The position numbers and the translations under genes are program-made. From contig WUUP01000006.1 in NCBI GenBank assembly GCA_009833045.1, forward strand, positions 211,369 to 275,368: 64,000 nucleotides of DNA, read 5' to 3'. Origin of the DNA: Saprospirales bacterium GYS_P2D. Lineage in GTDB: Bacteria > Bacteroidota > Bacteroidia > Chitinophagales > Saprospiraceae. Under the pieces are notes generated by a model. That model ran no database searches. It was given only the letters and a program-made list of their open reading frames with translations, and was not told the origin of the DNA. Numbering within the stretch: position 1 is the first letter of the stretch; every line of letters starts with the position of its first letter. This document shows positions 63,267 through 64,000 of the stretch, in pieces.

Positions 63267-64000
63267 GTACAGATTGAGCTGCAGAAAACTCAATTGTGAA
63301 AATAGACCCTGCTCCCAGTGTACTTTTTGCACTCAGAATGCCCTGATTGATTTCTGCTAATTCCTTGCACAGCAATAGACCTAAGCCGGTTCCTTTTTCG
63401 CCTTTAGTGCCCTTCATACTTTTAGTCGTTAAAGTAAATAATTGCTGTAATTGATCAGTGCTCATGCCTATACCTGTATCTGCAATACTAATCGTAGTAT
63501 TACTGTCAGTGCCATCCACCTTGATATCGATCTGATCTCCTTGATTGGTATACTTAATAGCATTGGAGAGCAGGTTTCTGATTATGGTATTGATGGCCGG
63601 TCGGTCAGCATATATCTCTGGATCACCATTTACGGATTGAGTTATGGTCACTCCCTTTACTGCGGCTTGTCCATTGAGTAATTCTATATTTTCATTGATT
63701 AATGCATTTAGATCTATTGACTCAGGGTTATATGGGACTCGTCCAGATTGAGAAAGGGCCCAGTTCAATAAGTTGTCTAAAAGTGAGCTCAGGTTCTGTG
63801 TCATCTTACCCATGAGGCCGCTGACTTTTTTGACCTTAGTCATATCTTCTTTGTCCACATAATGGTTGATCTGTCGCTCTACAGTTTCGAGCGATGCTAT
63901 AGGACCTCGTAGATCATGTGCGATGATGCTAAAGAATTTGTCTTTAGTTTCATTAAGCGATTTAAGCTCTACATTGGATTGGGCTATCTGATTACGAGCT
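63244..64000 (-). CDS. Sensor histidine kinase, 5' end beyond the window
   Basis: The C-terminal kinase core of a two-component sensor; the frame stays open to the window edge, so the sensory part is not seen. From the edge: a coiled-coil-like linker (Q-S-N-V-E-L-K-S-L-N), the H-box F-F-S-I-I-A-H-D-L-R-G-P-I with the phosphorylated His, the N box L-L-S-N-A-I-K-Y-T, G1 I-A-D-T-G-I-G-M and G2 K-G-T-G-L-G-L-L-L-C. It ends I-E-F-S-A-A-Q plus a short tail. It is convergent with and overlaps the LytTR response regulator by 23 bases. The two may be partners, but the arrangement is unusual for a co-transcribed pair. Confidence 0.9.
   Translation of the reverse strand, partial: ARNQIAQSNVELKSLNETKDKFFSIIAHDLRGPIASLETVERQINHYVDKEDMTKVKKVSGLMGKMTQNLSSLLDNLLNWALSQSGRVPYNPESIDLNALINENIELLNGQAAVKGVTITQSVNGDPEIYADRPAINTIIRNLLSNAIKYTNQGDQIDIKVDGTDSNTTISIADTGIGMSTDQLQQLFTLTTKSMKGTKGEKGTGLGLLLCKELAEINQGILSAKSTLGAGSIFTIEFSAAQSVPTRGLIF

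Overview
The window looks like a chromosomal segment of a free-living, probably marine or sediment, member of the Bacteroidota, most likely Saprospiria-like. The evidence is secreted proteins with type IX secretion (T9SS) C-terminal sorting domains, a sortilin/VPS10-like repeat protein, DUF5916 and DUF2911 proteins, many small lipoproteins, and promoters that fit the Bacteroidota pattern TTTG-N19-TAnnTTTG. Gene density is high. I see no rRNA, tRNA, CRISPR array, insertion sequence or prophage.

Layout. 1-5 kb: the end of a large secreted beta-propeller protein, a DEAD-box RNA helicase and two small lipoprotein genes. 5.1-15.6 kb: one giant gene (3520 aa) for a T9SS-exported protein with a subtilase/sedolisin-like domain, MBG-like Ig folds, HYR-like and LamG modules. 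In its middle is a run of about 49 copies of the hexapeptide G/A-L-S-L-V-N. 15.7-17.7 kb: a TPR-membrane-adenylate cyclase. 17.7-24.7 kb: DUF5916 outer-membrane protein, mltG, panB, a lipoprotein and dnaK. 25-32 kb: a PLP-dependent sulfur amino acid enzyme translationally coupled to an NhaC-family transporter, a T9SS substrate, an acyltransferase and rarA. The two 0.5-kb gaps here each hold a likely small RNA gene on the minus strand. 32-36.5 kb: an ABC / HlyD / TolC export operon whose ATPase has lost its signature motif. 37-39 kb: a duplicated DUF2911 protein and an NTF2-like protein. 39.2-42.5 kb: a tight gluconate operon (gntK-gnd-gntP) with ATGA overlaps. 42.5-49 kb: an IPTL-CTERM protein, a flavin oxidoreductase with an SRPBCC partner, an enolase-superfamily epimerase, a TM-helix channel-like protein, a SPOR-domain protein and a beta-lactamase-fold hydrolase. 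49-52.8 kb: leucine catabolism genes (HMG-CoA lyase, methylcrotonyl-CoA carboxylase beta, isovaleryl-CoA dehydrogenase-like). 53-56 kb: assorted oxidoreductases. 56.2-61.3 kb: beta-oxidation (fadJ-like, fadI-like) and a cholesterol-oxidase-like GMC enzyme. 61.4-64 kb: a stand-alone TonB-plug protein, a LuxR-type HTH protein, a LytTR response regulator and a histidine kinase that runs off the end.

The most unusual item is the G/A-LSLVN array. The protein sequence is almost invariant, yet neighbouring copies use different synonymous codons, so this is an old array held by selection on the protein and not recent slippage. It seems to sit inside a loop of an MBG-type fold. Other points worth following are a structured RNA candidate downstream of rarA, a near-consensus LytTR operator (two 9-bp direct repeats, 12-bp spacer) in front of the LytTR regulator, and three different kinds of C-terminal sorting signal among the exported proteins.
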